A stretch of DNA of 37,327 bases from JBKCUA01 sp046318675 (GCA_046318675.1 JBKCUA010000031.1:1-37327); one strand, 5' to 3'. Shown: positions 15,592 to 24,907, counted from the first letter of the stretch. Program-made: numbers and translations. Notes: generated by a model from the sequence alone, not told the origin.

Positions 15592-16487
15592 GTGTTGAAC
15601 TTTTTCTTGAAATGCTGGCAGCTGAACGAGGCGTAAGTATTAATACCCTTGCCAGTTATCGTGGTGATCTTGTTAAATGGCAGCAGTTTTGTGTAGGTCA
15701 AAATATTCAGTCGGATCAGGCAAAGGCGCCTGATGTAGAAAAATTTATTAGCAGTGAGATAGTGTGCGATTTAGGTGCGGCTAGTTTGGCGCGGTTGCTC
15801 TCTGCTCTTAGGCAATACCATCTTTTTTTGCAATCCGAAGGGATTCGTTCTGATAATCCTACCCGTGATATTTTGCGCCCACGCCTGTCCAAACGATTGC
15901 CGAAAATATTGAGTGTTAGGGATGTGACCCGGCTGTTGGAGGCTGCTGCTGCTGACCCTACTGCTGACGGGTTGCGCCTGACGGCTATTTTGGAACTTCT
16001 TTACGCTAGTGGTATGCGGATTTCTGAGGTCATTTCCTTATCGCTTGGTTCTGTGGCTGAAGGTCAAGATAATTTAGTGATTGAAGGTAAGGGGCGTAAG
16101 CAACGGCTGGTATTGTTGACCCCGGCGGCGGTGGCGGCGGTGCAGCGATATTTGCCTGTGCGCCAAGAATTTGCGCCTACGAAAGTTAACGGCTTTTTGT
16201 TTCCCGCCCACAGTCAGCGCGGCCATGTTACCCGCCAGCATATTGCCATTCAGCTCAAGGCCCTAGCACGGGGGCTTGGCTTTGCAGAAACAGCGGTCTC
16301 GCCCCATGTGCTGCGCCATGCCTTTGCCACGCACCTATTGGCCGGAGGAGCCGATTTGCGCAGTATTCAGGAATTACTTGGCCATGAGAGCCTTGGCACC
16401 ACGGAAATTTACACCCACGTTACGCCCCAAGGGGTTAAAAAAGCGGTGTTTGAGCATCATCCATTGGCGCATGGGCAGGCATCTTGA
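15588..16487 (+). CDS. xerD: Tyrosine site-specific recombinase XerD
   Basis: XerC/XerD resolve chromosome dimers at dif. The 299-residue protein has the N-terminal core-binding SAM-like domain (1-95) and the catalytic domain with all active residues: R144 (SGMRISE), K168 (GKGRKQR), H240 and R243 (SPHVLRHAFATHLL), H266 (LLGHESLGTTEIYTH) and the nucleophile Y275. The GGADLRSIQELLGH segment and size fit XerD better than XerC, but paralogue assignment without comparison is not certain. No integrase-type mobile neighbourhood is present. It lies between an exported protein gene and def in an operon. Confidence 0.9.
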   Translation: MSVELFLEMLAAERGVSINTLASYRGDLVKWQQFCVGQNIQSDQAKAPDVEKFISSEIVCDLGAASLARLLSALRQYHLFLQSEGIRSDNPTRDILRPRLSKRLPKILSVRDVTRLLEAAAADPTADGLRLTAILELLYASGMRISEVISLSLGSVAEGQDNLVIEGKGRKQRLVLLTPAAVAAVQRYLPVRQEFAPTKVNGFLFPAHSQRGHVTRQHIAIQLKALARGLGFAETAVSPHVLRHAFATHLLAGGADLRSIQELLGHESLGTTEIYTHVTPQGVKKAVFEHHPLAHGQAS

Positions 16488-16518
16488 TAAAGAAGACAAA
16501 TTTTTGTACGATAAGCTC

Positions 16519-17055
16519 ATGTCTTTACTCACGATACGTACTGCTCCCGATCCTGTTTTGAAGCAAACAGCCGCGCCTGTGGCAGTAGTGGATGACGGCG
16601 TTCGGCAATTGCTGGCCGATATGTTGGAAACGATGTACGCCGCCAATGGTATCGGCCTCGCCGCCCCGCAGGTGGGCGTGGCGCGCCGGGTGATTGTGGT
16701 GGATACGACGTGGAAAAAAGAATCGACGGAAGCACGTGTTGTTTATCAAATGGTAAATCCTGAACTTACTTGGGTGTCTGAGGATGATAGCACCTATGAG
16801 GAGGGCTGCCTGTCGGTGCCCACCCACTACGCCGATGTGGTTCGCCCGGCGGCCATTCGTGTGCGCTATCTTGATCCGCAGGGGCAACAGCAGGAATTGT
16901 CTGCCGACGGCTTACTCGCCACCTGTATCCAGCATGAAATCGATCACCTCGACGGGATTTTGTTTATCGATCATTTGTCAGCATTAAAGCGTAATATTAT
17001 TTTACGAAAATTGCTGAAGACAAAAAAAGAACTAGAAACACGACCGCTGCTTTAA
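16519..17055 (+). CDS. def: Peptide deformylase
   Basis: Def removes the formyl group from nascent proteins. The ATG at 16519 (MSLLTIRTAPDPVL) gives 178 residues. Earlier in-frame starts lie inside xerD and add no family sequence. Metal-binding motifs are complete: GIGLAAPQVG (44-53), EGCLSVP with Cys97, and QHEIDHLDG with H139, E140 and H143. It follows xerD by 31 nt. Map, which acts next on the same substrates, is also in this window at 36067. Confidence 0.97.
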   Translation: MSLLTIRTAPDPVLKQTAAPVAVVDDGVRQLLADMLETMYAANGIGLAAPQVGVARRVIVVDTTWKKESTEARVVYQMVNPELTWVSEDDSTYEEGCLSVPTHYADVVRPAAIRVRYLDPQGQQQELSADGLLATCIQHEIDHLDGILFIDHLSALKRNIILRKLLKTKKELETRPLL

Positions 17056-17129
17056 TAAATTCTGGCTTCTATCCTTTCGCCGTGCTTAAAGATATGCGGT
17101 ATTCTTGAGAGCAAAGAGAGACAGAAAAG

Positions 17130-18350
17130 ATGCCCAAGTTTGTGGCTTTGGATGATGTGTCGTTACAAGGCAAGCGCGCCTTGGTGCGGCTGGATATTAA
17201 CGTGCCGATGCGCGACGGGAGGATCACGGATACCACGCGGCTTGAGCGTAGCCTGCCCACCGTGCGCAACCTTGTCCGCCAGGGCGCGGTGGTGGTGATT
17301 CTTGCCCACCTTGGCCGTCCCAACGGCGTTGTGGTTCCGGCCTTGAGCCTTGAGCCTCTGGCGGCGGCGATTGCCGAAGTGCTGGCTCCAGTGCCGGTGC
17401 GGTTTGTCCCTCAGGCTATTGGCTCAGAGGCGGCGGCGATTGTTGCGGACGCACGCCCGGGGACGGTTTTGGTGTTGGAAAATATTCGTTTTTACCCTGG
17501 TGAAGAAACGAATGATATGGCCTTTGTCCGTGAGTTGGCTAGCTTAGGCGATGTATATGTTAATGACGCTTTTTCTGTCGCGCACCGTGCCCATGCTTCT
17601 ACAGCAGGGTTGGCGCAGATACTCCCCGCCATCGCAGGGCGGTTGATGGAAGAAGAATTAAATGCCCTTGAGGGTGCTCTTACCGCCCCGGTGTGCCCAG
17701 TGGCGGCGGTGGTGGGCGGGGCAAAGGTTTCTACCAAAATTGCATTGTTGCGTAACTTAGTTTCTAAAGTTGATGTGCTGGCCATTGGCGGTGGTATGGC
17801 CAACACGTTTTTAGCGGCATTGGGGCACGATGTAGGAGCCTCGTTGTATGAGCCTTCGGCGATGGCGACGGCACTGGATATTCTTGGGTTGGCGGACGAG
17901 GCTGGCTGTCGAATTTTATTGCCTACAGACGCTTTGGTGGCTCCGCGCTTTGCCGCCGACGCCCCGGTGCAAACTGTGCCGGCTATGGCGGTGCCTGCGG
18001 GCATGATGATTCTTGATATTGGCCCTATCACTATTGGCGCGTGGGCCAGTGTTCTCAGCGAATGCCGCACGATTGTCTGGAATGGTCCAGTAGGCGCATT
18101 TGAATTAGCTTCGTTTTCCAGCGGGAGTATTGCCATTGCCCAGCTTTGTGCCGGGCAAACGCTTCAGGGTGCCCGTACCGTGGCCGGGGGTGGCGATACC
18201 ATTGCGGCGTTAGTGTTGGCCGGGGCGCTCGATAAGCTGAGCTACGTCTCCACCGCTGGGGGCGCGTTTTTAGAATGGCTGGAGGGGCGAGAGCTTCCCG
18301 GCATTAAAGCATTGGAAGAAGCCGTCGGCTTGCACCTGCAGCCCGCTTGA
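17130..18350 (+). CDS. pgk: Phosphoglycerate kinase
   Basis: Pgk interconverts 1,3-bisphosphoglycerate and 3-phosphoglycerate with ATP formation. The 406-residue protein has the substrate-binding start VRLDINVPMRDGRITDTTRL (about 18-37), LAHLGRPNG, the hinge segment VVGGAKVSTKIALL, GGGMANTFL and the C-terminal VAGGGDTIAAL with ATP contacts. Preceded by an AGAGAGACAG ribosome site. In alphaproteobacteria pgk is often next to gap or fba; here it is followed after 7 nt by yidC. Enolase lies in this window at 26484. Confidence 0.97.
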   Translation: MPKFVALDDVSLQGKRALVRLDINVPMRDGRITDTTRLERSLPTVRNLVRQGAVVVILAHLGRPNGVVVPALSLEPLAAAIAEVLAPVPVRFVPQAIGSEAAAIVADARPGTVLVLENIRFYPGEETNDMAFVRELASLGDVYVNDAFSVAHRAHASTAGLAQILPAIAGRLMEEELNALEGALTAPVCPVAAVVGGAKVSTKIALLRNLVSKVDVLAIGGGMANTFLAALGHDVGASLYEPSAMATALDILGLADEAGCRILLPTDALVAPRFAADAPVQTVPAMAVPAGMMILDIGPITIGAWASVLSECRTIVWNGPVGAFELASFSSGSIAIAQLCAGQTLQGARTVAGGGDTIAALVLAGALDKLSYVSTAGGAFLEWLEGRELPGIKALEEAVGLHLQPA

Positions 18351-18357
18351 GGAACCT

Positions 18358-20055
18358 ATGACCGATCAACATCGTCTGTTTGCCGCTTTAGGGCTTTCCC
18401 TTGTTATTTTACTGGGATTTCATTACTTTTTCGAGAAGCCGCGTATGGAGCGGCAGCTAAAGCTGCAAAGGCTTGCTGCGGCTAACCAGTCTTCTCCTGC
18501 TGCACCTGCTTCGATAACGATTCCTCAGGCACCGCAGGATCGAGGGGAGGTGTTGGCTAAAACCCCTCGGGTGCCTCTTCTCTCCCAAGCGGTTCAAGGT
18601 AGCATCAATCGAACCGGTGCGCGCCTTGATGACTTGGCACTACGGCGGTATCATAAAACCCTTCAAGATAAAACTCCTGTGGTATTGCTGTCCCCGGCCA
18701 ATACGGTAGGTAGCTACTATGTTCAGCATGGTTGGCTGGCTACGGAGGGTGTGCCTGTACCTACTGCGGATACGGTGTGGGAGGCATCTGGAGAGGCCTT
18801 GACCCCTGAAACGCCTGTGATATTGCGTTGGGACAATGGCGCTGGGCTGGTTTTTGAAAACGAATACCGCCTTGATGCCGACTATCGCATCAGCGTGCAG
18901 CAGCGGGTACATAATACTGGGAATGGCTCAGTAACCCTCTATCCCTATAGTCTTACCAATCGTACAGTACCTTTTGTACACAGCCAACAAACCGTGTTTG
19001 AAGGTCCGCTTGGGGTATTCGAGGAAACTTTAAAGGAAATTGACAGTGCTAAATTACTGGAAACCGGCACGGCCAGTTTTCCCGGCAAGGGTGGTTGGAC
19101 GGGGTTTTCTGATCATTATTGGTTGGTGGCTTTATTACCGGATCAACAAGGTGATTATACTTACACCTTTAAGGCAAACGCAGCCTTGAAACCAACACCA
19201 TCATTTCAGGCGGATGTACTGGGCGGCGCGCAGCAGCTTTCCCCTGGCGGGATGATCACTGTGACCAGCGCGGTATTTGCCGGGGCAAAAGAGGTGGAAG
19301 TTTTAGATGCCCTAGCCAAAAAAGAAGGGCTGTTCCTTTTTGATCGCACTATTGATTTTGGGTGGTTTTATTTTCTAACGAAGCCAATGTTTTATCTGCT
19401 GCATTATTTGTTTAATGCGGTCGGAAATTTTGGCGTAGCGATTATGATCCTCACCCTGATTGTGCGGATTGTTTTGGGGCCGTTGGCGCATAAATCATTT
19501 GTTTCTATGAACAAAATGAAGGAGATGCAGCCGCAGGTGAAAGCCCTACAAGAACGTCACAAAGACGATCGTGCTGCCATGCAAAAAGAAATCATGGAGC
19601 TGTATAAAAAGCATCAGGTTAACCCCGTGGCTGGGTGCCTGCCGATCTTTTTACAGATTCCGGTGTTCTTTGCATTGTATAAAGTATTGTTGGTATCCAT
19701 TGAAATGCGTCAGGCACCGTTTATCGGGTGGATTCATGATTTGGCCATCCCTGATCCCACCACGATGTTTAATTTATTCGGCCTGATAGCGTGGCAGCCG
19801 CCGCAGATATTAATGATTGGTGCGCTTCCGATTCTGGTGGGGGTTACTATGTTTTTGAGCCAGAAGCTCAACCCGCCCCCTGCCGATCCAGTCCAGAAAA
19901 CGATGTTTAGTGTCATGCCGCTATTGTTCACGTACATCACTGCCCATTTTCCTGCTGGATTGGCGGTGTATTGGGCATTTAATAATATTTTATCGATGAT
20001 ACAGCATCTTATTATTAATATAGTGACAGGTAAGCATAAAAAACCCGAAAAATGA
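18358..20055 (+). CDS. yidC: Membrane protein insertase YidC
   Basis: YidC inserts and folds inner-membrane proteins alone or with SecYEG. The 565-residue protein has the Gram-negative layout: TM1 at about 6-24, a large periplasmic beta-sandwich domain (about 60-330), then the conserved core with TM2 starting near FDRTIDFGWFYFLTKP (about 332-347). The cytosolic coiled-coil loop (MNKMKEMQPQVKALQERH), the NPVAGCLPIFLQIPVFFALY helix, and two more helices ending with AVYWAFNNILSMIQ follow. Its ATGA junction with engB couples the two. rnpA, the usual upstream partner, is replaced by pgk. Confidence 0.97.
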   Translation: MTDQHRLFAALGLSLVILLGFHYFFEKPRMERQLKLQRLAAANQSSPAAPASITIPQAPQDRGEVLAKTPRVPLLSQAVQGSINRTGARLDDLALRRYHKTLQDKTPVVLLSPANTVGSYYVQHGWLATEGVPVPTADTVWEASGEALTPETPVILRWDNGAGLVFENEYRLDADYRISVQQRVHNTGNGSVTLYPYSLTNRTVPFVHSQQTVFEGPLGVFEETLKEIDSAKLLETGTASFPGKGGWTGFSDHYWLVALLPDQQGDYTYTFKANAALKPTPSFQADVLGGAQQLSPGGMITVTSAVFAGAKEVEVLDALAKKEGLFLFDRTIDFGWFYFLTKPMFYLLHYLFNAVGNFGVAIMILTLIVRIVLGPLAHKSFVSMNKMKEMQPQVKALQERHKDDRAAMQKEIMELYKKHQVNPVAGCLPIFLQIPVFFALYKVLLVSIEMRQAPFIGWIHDLAIPDPTTMFNLFGLIAWQPPQILMIGALPILVGVTMFLSQKLNPPPADPVQKTMFSVMPLLFTYITAHFPAGLAVYWAFNNILSMIQHLIINIVTGKHKKPEK

Positions 20056-20651
20056 TAGAGCTTGTTCGTGCCAGCTTTGCTTTAGGCGTCACCGATCCGG
20101 CGCAATTGCCCAAGGCTCTGGTGCCAGAGATTGCGATTTGCGGGCGATCTAATGTGGGTAAATCGAGCTTGATCAATGCCATCACCGGGCGGAGAGCCTT
20201 GGCTAGGGTGGCCAAAACACCGGGTCAGACCCAGCAGATTAATTACTACAGCCTCGGCGAGGGTGCCGCCTACCTCGTGGATTTGCCGGGCTATGGCTAC
20301 GCGAAGGTCAGCAAGAGTACCCGGCGGCATTGGGATGATTTGTTAGGTGCTTATCTTACCCAGCGGCGGCAGTTGGCATGCGTGCTGGCTCTAGTGGATG
20401 GCCGTCACGGCGTTAAAGCTAACGACCATGAATTTTTTGCTTTTTTAGAGAGTTTTGGCGTGCCTTTTGTGGTGGTGATGACTAAGACCGATGCGGTGAG
20501 CGCGGCGAACCTTGCCGATACTCGCCGAGCCGTTGCTGAGGCTATTAAAACCTACGCTGCCGCTGCTCCGGAGATTTTGATCAGTAGTAGCCGGGATAAA
20601 ACAGGCCTTGATCCGTTGCGTAAACTTATTTTGAGTCGCGTCGGCGGTTAA
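20052..20651 (+). CDS. engB: Ribosome biogenesis GTP-binding protein EngB/YsxC
   Basis: This small TRAFAC GTPase is needed for 50S subunit maturation. The 199-residue protein has G1 GRSNVGKSS (31-39), G2 around TPGQTQ, G3 DLPGYG, G4 TKTD and G5 SSS. It follows yidC through an ATGA overlap, an order often seen in alphaproteobacteria. The last 26 bp overlap the 3' end of tadA on the other strand. Confidence 0.97.
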   Translation: MIELVRASFALGVTDPAQLPKALVPEIAICGRSNVGKSSLINAITGRRALARVAKTPGQTQQINYYSLGEGAAYLVDLPGYGYAKVSKSTRRHWDDLLGAYLTQRRQLACVLALVDGRHGVKANDHEFFAFLESFGVPFVVVMTKTDAVSAANLADTRRAVAEAIKTYAAAAPEILISSSRDKTGLDPLRKLILSRVGG

Positions 20652-21090
20652 AGAAATCCTTTAATAAAGCCGCGCTGCGCTGTTCATGAAAGCCGCCGTA
20701 CACGTTGGGGCGGTGGTGGCAGGTGGGGTGATCGAACACCCGTGCCCCGTGCTCAACCCCGCCGCTTTTCGGATCAAAGGCCCCGAAATACAGGGTTTCC
20801 ACCCGTGCCCAAGCAATAGCTCCGGCACACATGGCGCAGGGTTCGAGGGTAACAATGAGGGTTGTATCACTGAGGTTTTTTCGTCCCAACACTTGTGCTC
20901 CTCTTTGCAGAACAAGAATTTCCGCATGAGCTGTTGGATTGCTGGTGCGTTCCACCTCATTGCCGCCGGCGGCCAGAAGGGTGCCTGTGCTGTCTACTAG
21001 CACCGCGCCGACAGGCACATCCCCGGCGTCCCCGGCCAGGGTTGCTTCGGTAAAAGCACGCTCCCATAAAGTTTGCAGATCAAGGGCCAC
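20626..21090 (-). CDS. tadA: tRNA-specific adenosine deaminase TadA
   Basis: TadA deaminates A34 to inosine in tRNA-Arg(ACG). The 154-residue cytidine-deaminase-fold protein has the zinc/catalytic motif HAEI (H55, proton shuttle E57) and PCAMCAGAI (C85, C88), and the TadA-specific ARVETLYFGAFDPKSGG segment. It is the last gene of the yajC-secD-secF-EEP-tadA series: its start overlaps the upstream gene by 11 bp, and its 3' end overlaps engB by 26 bp in convergent orientation. Confidence 0.95.
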   Translation of the reverse strand: MALDLQTLWERAFTEATLAGDAGDVPVGAVLVDSTGTLLAAGGNEVERTSNPTAHAEILVLQRGAQVLGRKNLSDTTLIVTLEPCAMCAGAIAWARVETLYFGAFDPKSGGVEHGARVFDHPTCHHRPNVYGGFHEQRSAALLKDFFNRRRDSK

Positions 21091-22057
21091 GATGCACCTC
21101 TATCCATAGAGCCGCGTGATCGGATCCGTGGGGCACATTTAATGGTTGCAATGCCTGTATTTTTACTGTTGGGGATGTTGCTACTAAATCAATGGGAACC
21201 CGGCTGATGGCGGGAAGATGGTTATTCCATGTCCCTGGCCAAAAAGGGCTTGGGTGCCAAGATACTAATGCGGCATCGGTAAGCATCTGACGGTAAACAG
21301 GATGCCATGGCGTGATGTTGTGATCACCGACGACCAGCATAGGGCTGTGTATATTCCCAAGATAGCGCCCAAGACGGGTAAGATGTTCATTGCGAATAGC
21401 GGTATGAAAAGCACTTTTGGGAGAATCAACGTGAAGCACTATCAGGCGAAGCATATTTCCATCGCCTAAGGGAATTCCCGTGATGGTGACAAACTTGTCT
21501 AGAGGGTTTGGGTCTTGACCAAAATGATAAAGATGCGGGTTATCTAAGGGCAGTTTACTGGCAATGACTGTTTCTCCATCCGCATTTTGAGGATAAAGAT
21601 AGGGGTAAGAGGTTTGATTTTTCAGGATAGCGTAGGCGGCGGGAGATACTTCTACTAAGGCTAGGACATCGGGATTACTGGAAATTAACGCGCGGATGGC
21701 AGTATCAGGATCAGGATTGTCAATATAAAGGTTGAGAAAAGCGATCGAAATTTTTGAGGAAATTGCATTTTTTTGTGGCAATAAAGATTGCACAGGAACA
21801 GTTTTGGTGTGTACCCACGCCGTGGTTACAGGGGCAAGAAAAGCTGCCCAAGTGACTATAAAAATTATGCTCACACGGGGGCGGCGATCACACCAGGCGG
21901 CTGTGGCAAGAAGGATAGAGGCGAATCCCAGTTGCGGACGGAAATGACCGATGAGATCAAAAACCCACCATAGATGTCCAAGAAATGCAGCGATAGCTAA
22001 CCCTGTAAGCCCGATCGCTGTCGTGCTAAAAAAAATATTACGCAGCCGTCGGTGCAT
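21080..22057 (-). CDS. Membrane-anchored endonuclease/exonuclease/phosphatase (EEP) family protein
   Basis: The 325-residue protein has about three hydrophobic helices at the N-terminus (about 13-33, 42-57, 64-82), then an EEP-fold domain (about 100-325). EEP positions are visible: the N-terminal strand ISIAFLNLYIDN, the metal Glu in DVLALVEVSP (about 141), LIVLHVDSP, GDHNITPWHP with the catalytic Asp/Asn, and the terminal GSDHAALW with Asp-His. This resembles YafD-like membrane EEP proteins of unknown substrate (nucleic acid, lipid or inositol phosphate are all possible). It overlaps secF by 20 bp and tadA by 11 bp, so all three are co-translated. Confidence 0.82.
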   Translation of the reverse strand: MHRRLRNIFFSTTAIGLTGLAIAAFLGHLWWVFDLIGHFRPQLGFASILLATAAWCDRRPRVSIIFIVTWAAFLAPVTTAWVHTKTVPVQSLLPQKNAISSKISIAFLNLYIDNPDPDTAIRALISSNPDVLALVEVSPAAYAILKNQTSYPYLYPQNADGETVIASKLPLDNPHLYHFGQDPNPLDKFVTITGIPLGDGNMLRLIVLHVDSPKSAFHTAIRNEHLTRLGRYLGNIHSPMLVVGDHNITPWHPVYRQMLTDAALVSWHPSPFWPGTWNNHLPAISRVPIDLVATSPTVKIQALQPLNVPHGSDHAALWIEVHRGP

Positions 22058-22961
22058 AGGATTTGGCTAGAGTGCTGCGTACATTCAGATAAGCTAACAG
22101 AGGTGCTGCCACAAAAATTGTTGAGTAAGTACCGATAAATAATCCCCAGAGCATGGCTAAAGAGAAGCCTGATACAGCTTCACCGCCGAAGAAATATAGA
22201 ATTAATAATACAATTAAAACGGTGGATACGGTAAGTACCGTACGGGAAAAAGTCTCATTAATACTGAGATCAACAACCTGAAAGATAGATAGGCTTTTAT
22301 ACTTTCGGAGGTTTTCCCGAATTCTATCATAAATAACTACGGTATCATTGATAGAGTACCCGGCAATAGTTAGCACAGCCGCGACGGTTGTCAGATTAAA
22401 TTCAAGCCTAAATAGGGAAAATAGCCCCAATGTTGTAAGGCAATCATGCAGCAAAGCGATTACCCCGCATAATCCAAATTGCCACTCAAAGCGCAGCCAG
22501 ATGTATAGCATGATCCCGCCCAAAGCGAACAATATCGCTAATGTACCTTTAGTTTTTAGATCATTCCCGATTCTGGCTCCGACATATTCTGCGCGGCGAA
22601 CTTCAGTTCCTGCGCCGAGTTCATGAATTAGTTTTTGTTGGATAATGCTGGCTGCTTGTGGTGTTTCTTCGGCAACGGGGGTAACAATCAGGTAATCGGT
22701 GGGGCTGCCAAATTGTTGTAGGTTGATATCGGGAATATTAAGCGAGGCAAGGCGAGCGCGGAGATCGTCGGCTGCCACGGCTTCGGTGAATCGAACCTCC
22801 AATGCTAGGCCACCACGAAAATCTACGCCGTAATTTAAGCCACGTTGTGCTAATAGTAAAAACGTTAATAGAGTCAGTAGCCCGGTAAAACCAAAAGCAA
22901 TAAAGCGATATTTTGTAAAATGGAGATTGGTTCGTGTTGAAAACCGTTTGATGAGTGCCAT
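22038..22961 (-). CDS. secF: Protein translocase subunit SecF
   Basis: SecF partners SecD to pull exported chains into the periplasm using proton motive force. The 307-residue protein has six transmembrane helices. The first periplasmic loop begins with the conserved GVDFRGGLALEVRF (about 36-49). TM4-TM5 carry the SecF signature AGYSINDTVVIYDRIRENLR (about 204-223), and NETFSRTVLTVSTVLIVLL follows. It starts 9 nt after secD and overlaps the downstream EEP gene. Confidence 0.96.
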   Translation of the reverse strand: MALIKRFSTRTNLHFTKYRFIAFGFTGLLTLLTFLLLAQRGLNYGVDFRGGLALEVRFTEAVAADDLRARLASLNIPDINLQQFGSPTDYLIVTPVAEETPQAASIIQQKLIHELGAGTEVRRAEYVGARIGNDLKTKGTLAILFALGGIMLYIWLRFEWQFGLCGVIALLHDCLTTLGLFSLFRLEFNLTTVAAVLTIAGYSINDTVVIYDRIRENLRKYKSLSIFQVVDLSINETFSRTVLTVSTVLIVLLILYFFGGEAVSGFSLAMLWGLFIGTYSTIFVAAPLLAYLNVRSTLAKSYAPTAA

Positions 22962-22970
22962 AATAAATCC

Positions 22971-24533
22971 TCAAATCGGTAGTTCTTTGGGTTTCGTGCG
23001 ATGCAACCATACCACTACAATATAACGAGTTAGCATCACCGCGGTAAACATGGAGGTTATCACTCCAAGCGTTAAGGTCACGGCAAATCCCTTAATGGTG
23101 CCTGTGCCAAAAATATACAGCATAAGAGCGGAAATAAGCATGGTGACGTTGGCATCAACAATCGTCGAATACACCCGTCCAAACCCCGTTTGCAGAGCAC
23201 CTAACACGCCCTGACCTAATTTTACTTCTTCGCGAATGCGCTCATAAATAAGAACATTAGCATCAACAGCCATGCCAATGGTCAACACAATACCGGCCAG
23301 ACCAGGAAGAGTTAAGGTTGCCCCAAATAAACTCATGGCGGCCAATAATAATACTAAATTCATGGCCAGTGCCAGTGTCGCAAAACCGCCAAATAATCCG
23401 TACACGGCAATCATAAAAATAACGGTCGCTATTAGACTGATAATCGATGCAGTGGTGCCTGCACGAATAGAATCAGCCCCAAGCCCGGGACCGACGGTGC
23501 GCTCTTCTACGACGCTGAGCGGTACAGGTAAGGCACCGGAACGAAGTAAGAGAGCCAAGTCTTCGGCGGATTTTGGGGTGAAGCTGCCACTGATGATGCC
23601 GCTGCCGCTGGTAATAGGTTCATTAATGCGGGGTGCGCTGATGACTTCCCCGTCCAGCACGATGGCAAAAGGTTTGCCGACGTTTTCACTGGTTGCTCTG
23701 GCAAACTTTTTGGAGCCGCTGGTGTTAAAGCGGAAAGCAACGACGGCTTCGTTCTCGTGGAAACTGCCGTGGGCATCGACGAGCTCGTCGCCATTGACCA
23801 AGGCGCGACGAAATACCGCCGCATAGGTGCGTCCGCCAGCAAAAGGTAATAATTGCGTATTAGGGGGAACAGCAGCTGTTTTGCGATCAGTAATACCAAT
23901 ATCAGTATTGACTAAATGAAAGGTTAGCTTGGCGGTGCGACCCAGCAGGGCTTTAACACGAGCCGGGTCATGCACACCGGGAAGTTGCACAACTATTTGA
24001 TTTCGACCTTGGCGCTGAACCACTGGCTCTTTGGTTCCGGTAGCATCAATTCGGTTACGGATAATCTCTAATGCCCGGCCTACGGCACGATCCTCAGTAA
24101 GTTTTATATCCTCTTGGGGAATAAGTACGGTAACAATTAAGTCTTGTACGCTGGTGCCAAACGATTCCTCGGTGTTTTGTTTAATGGTGGTATTGGCCAG
24201 CTCTGCTGCATCTAAGGCTTCAAATTTTAGAGTTATTTGTGTATTTTCAATTTTTACGGATAGTGGTTTTAGATTCTTTTCTTTCAGAATATTTAGCAGA
24301 TTTTGTTGTTTTTCAATCAAAAATTCACGTCGCAACTCATCCAATTCAACTTGGATCAAAAGATGTGCTCCACCCTGTAAATCAAGTCCTAAGTTTACAG
24401 TGCGGTTGGGCAGCCAAGAAGGCCAGTGTGTTGCACGCCATGATGCCGCAAAAAAATTAGGCAAAGCAATTATTAAGGCCGCCAAACATATGGTTGCCAT
24501 AAAAATAACGGTAGTACGACCGAAACGCAGCAT
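22971..24533 (-). CDS. secD: Protein translocase subunit SecD
   Basis: The 520-residue protein has TM1 at about 7-28, the P1 periplasmic head starting at the signature LGLDLQGGAHLLIQVE (about 48-63), the middle AIVLDGEVISAPRINEPI block, and a C-terminal bundle of five helices with LTIGMAVDANVLIYERIREE (about 410-429), which includes the proton-relay Asp. Order yajC-secD-secF is the classic one. It begins 5 nt after the yajC stop. Confidence 0.97.
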   Translation of the reverse strand: MLRFGRTTVIFMATICLAALIIALPNFFAASWRATHWPSWLPNRTVNLGLDLQGGAHLLIQVELDELRREFLIEKQQNLLNILKEKNLKPLSVKIENTQITLKFEALDAAELANTTIKQNTEESFGTSVQDLIVTVLIPQEDIKLTEDRAVGRALEIIRNRIDATGTKEPVVQRQGRNQIVVQLPGVHDPARVKALLGRTAKLTFHLVNTDIGITDRKTAAVPPNTQLLPFAGGRTYAAVFRRALVNGDELVDAHGSFHENEAVVAFRFNTSGSKKFARATSENVGKPFAIVLDGEVISAPRINEPITSGSGIISGSFTPKSAEDLALLLRSGALPVPLSVVEERTVGPGLGADSIRAGTTASIISLIATVIFMIAVYGLFGGFATLALAMNLVLLLAAMSLFGATLTLPGLAGIVLTIGMAVDANVLIYERIREEVKLGQGVLGALQTGFGRVYSTIVDANVTMLISALMLYIFGTGTIKGFAVTLTLGVITSMFTAVMLTRYIVVVWLHRTKPKELPI

Positions 24534-24538
24534 GGGAA

Positions 24539-24907
24539 TCAGGATGTTGTTTTTGTATCTTTGTCATCCCGGGGTTCGGGCTTGGAGATAACCGTTTGCA
24601 CGGCACTACGCAAAATTTTGATTTGAACATTATCTGCTATTTCTACAATGATTTCTGCCTCATCTACTTTGGCAATTTTGCCGATGATACCGCCAGCCGT
24701 GACAATCTTATCACCACGCCGCAAGGCGTTGACCATTGTTTGATGCTCTTTAACTTTTTTTTGTTGGGGTCGGATAAGAAGAAAGTAGAAAACTACTAAT
24801 ATTAATATCATGGGGGCAAAGCTGAGCAACCCAGAAGGTGCCGCCCCAGAAGTCGTCGAAGTCGCGGTATTCAGAATATCTTGGGCAAAAGCTGTGGATG
24901 CAAACAT
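24539..24907 (-). CDS. yajC: Preprotein translocase subunit YajC
   Basis: YajC is the small accessory subunit of SecDF. The 122-residue protein has a hydrophobic N-terminal segment, then a main helix (about 31-44) followed by the invariant LLIRPQQKKVKEHQ motif and GDKIVTAGGIIGKIAKV beta segment. AAAGG lies 10 nt upstream of the ATG. It heads the - strand sec operon. Confidence 0.95.
   Translation of the reverse strand: MFASTAFAQDILNTATSTTSGAAPSGLLSFAPMILILVVFYFLLIRPQQKKVKEHQTMVNALRRGDKIVTAGGIIGKIAKVDEAEIIVEIADNVQIKILRSAVQTVISKPEPRDDKDTKTTS

Noticed and set aside
15588..16487. XerD gene as an integrase of an integrated element
   Set aside because: It is embedded by stop-start overlap in a housekeeping operon, with no att repeats, phage genes or tRNA nearby.
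20686..21000. 104-aa + strand ORF opposite tadA
   Set aside because: tadA is clearly real on the other strand with all motifs; this frame is its complement.
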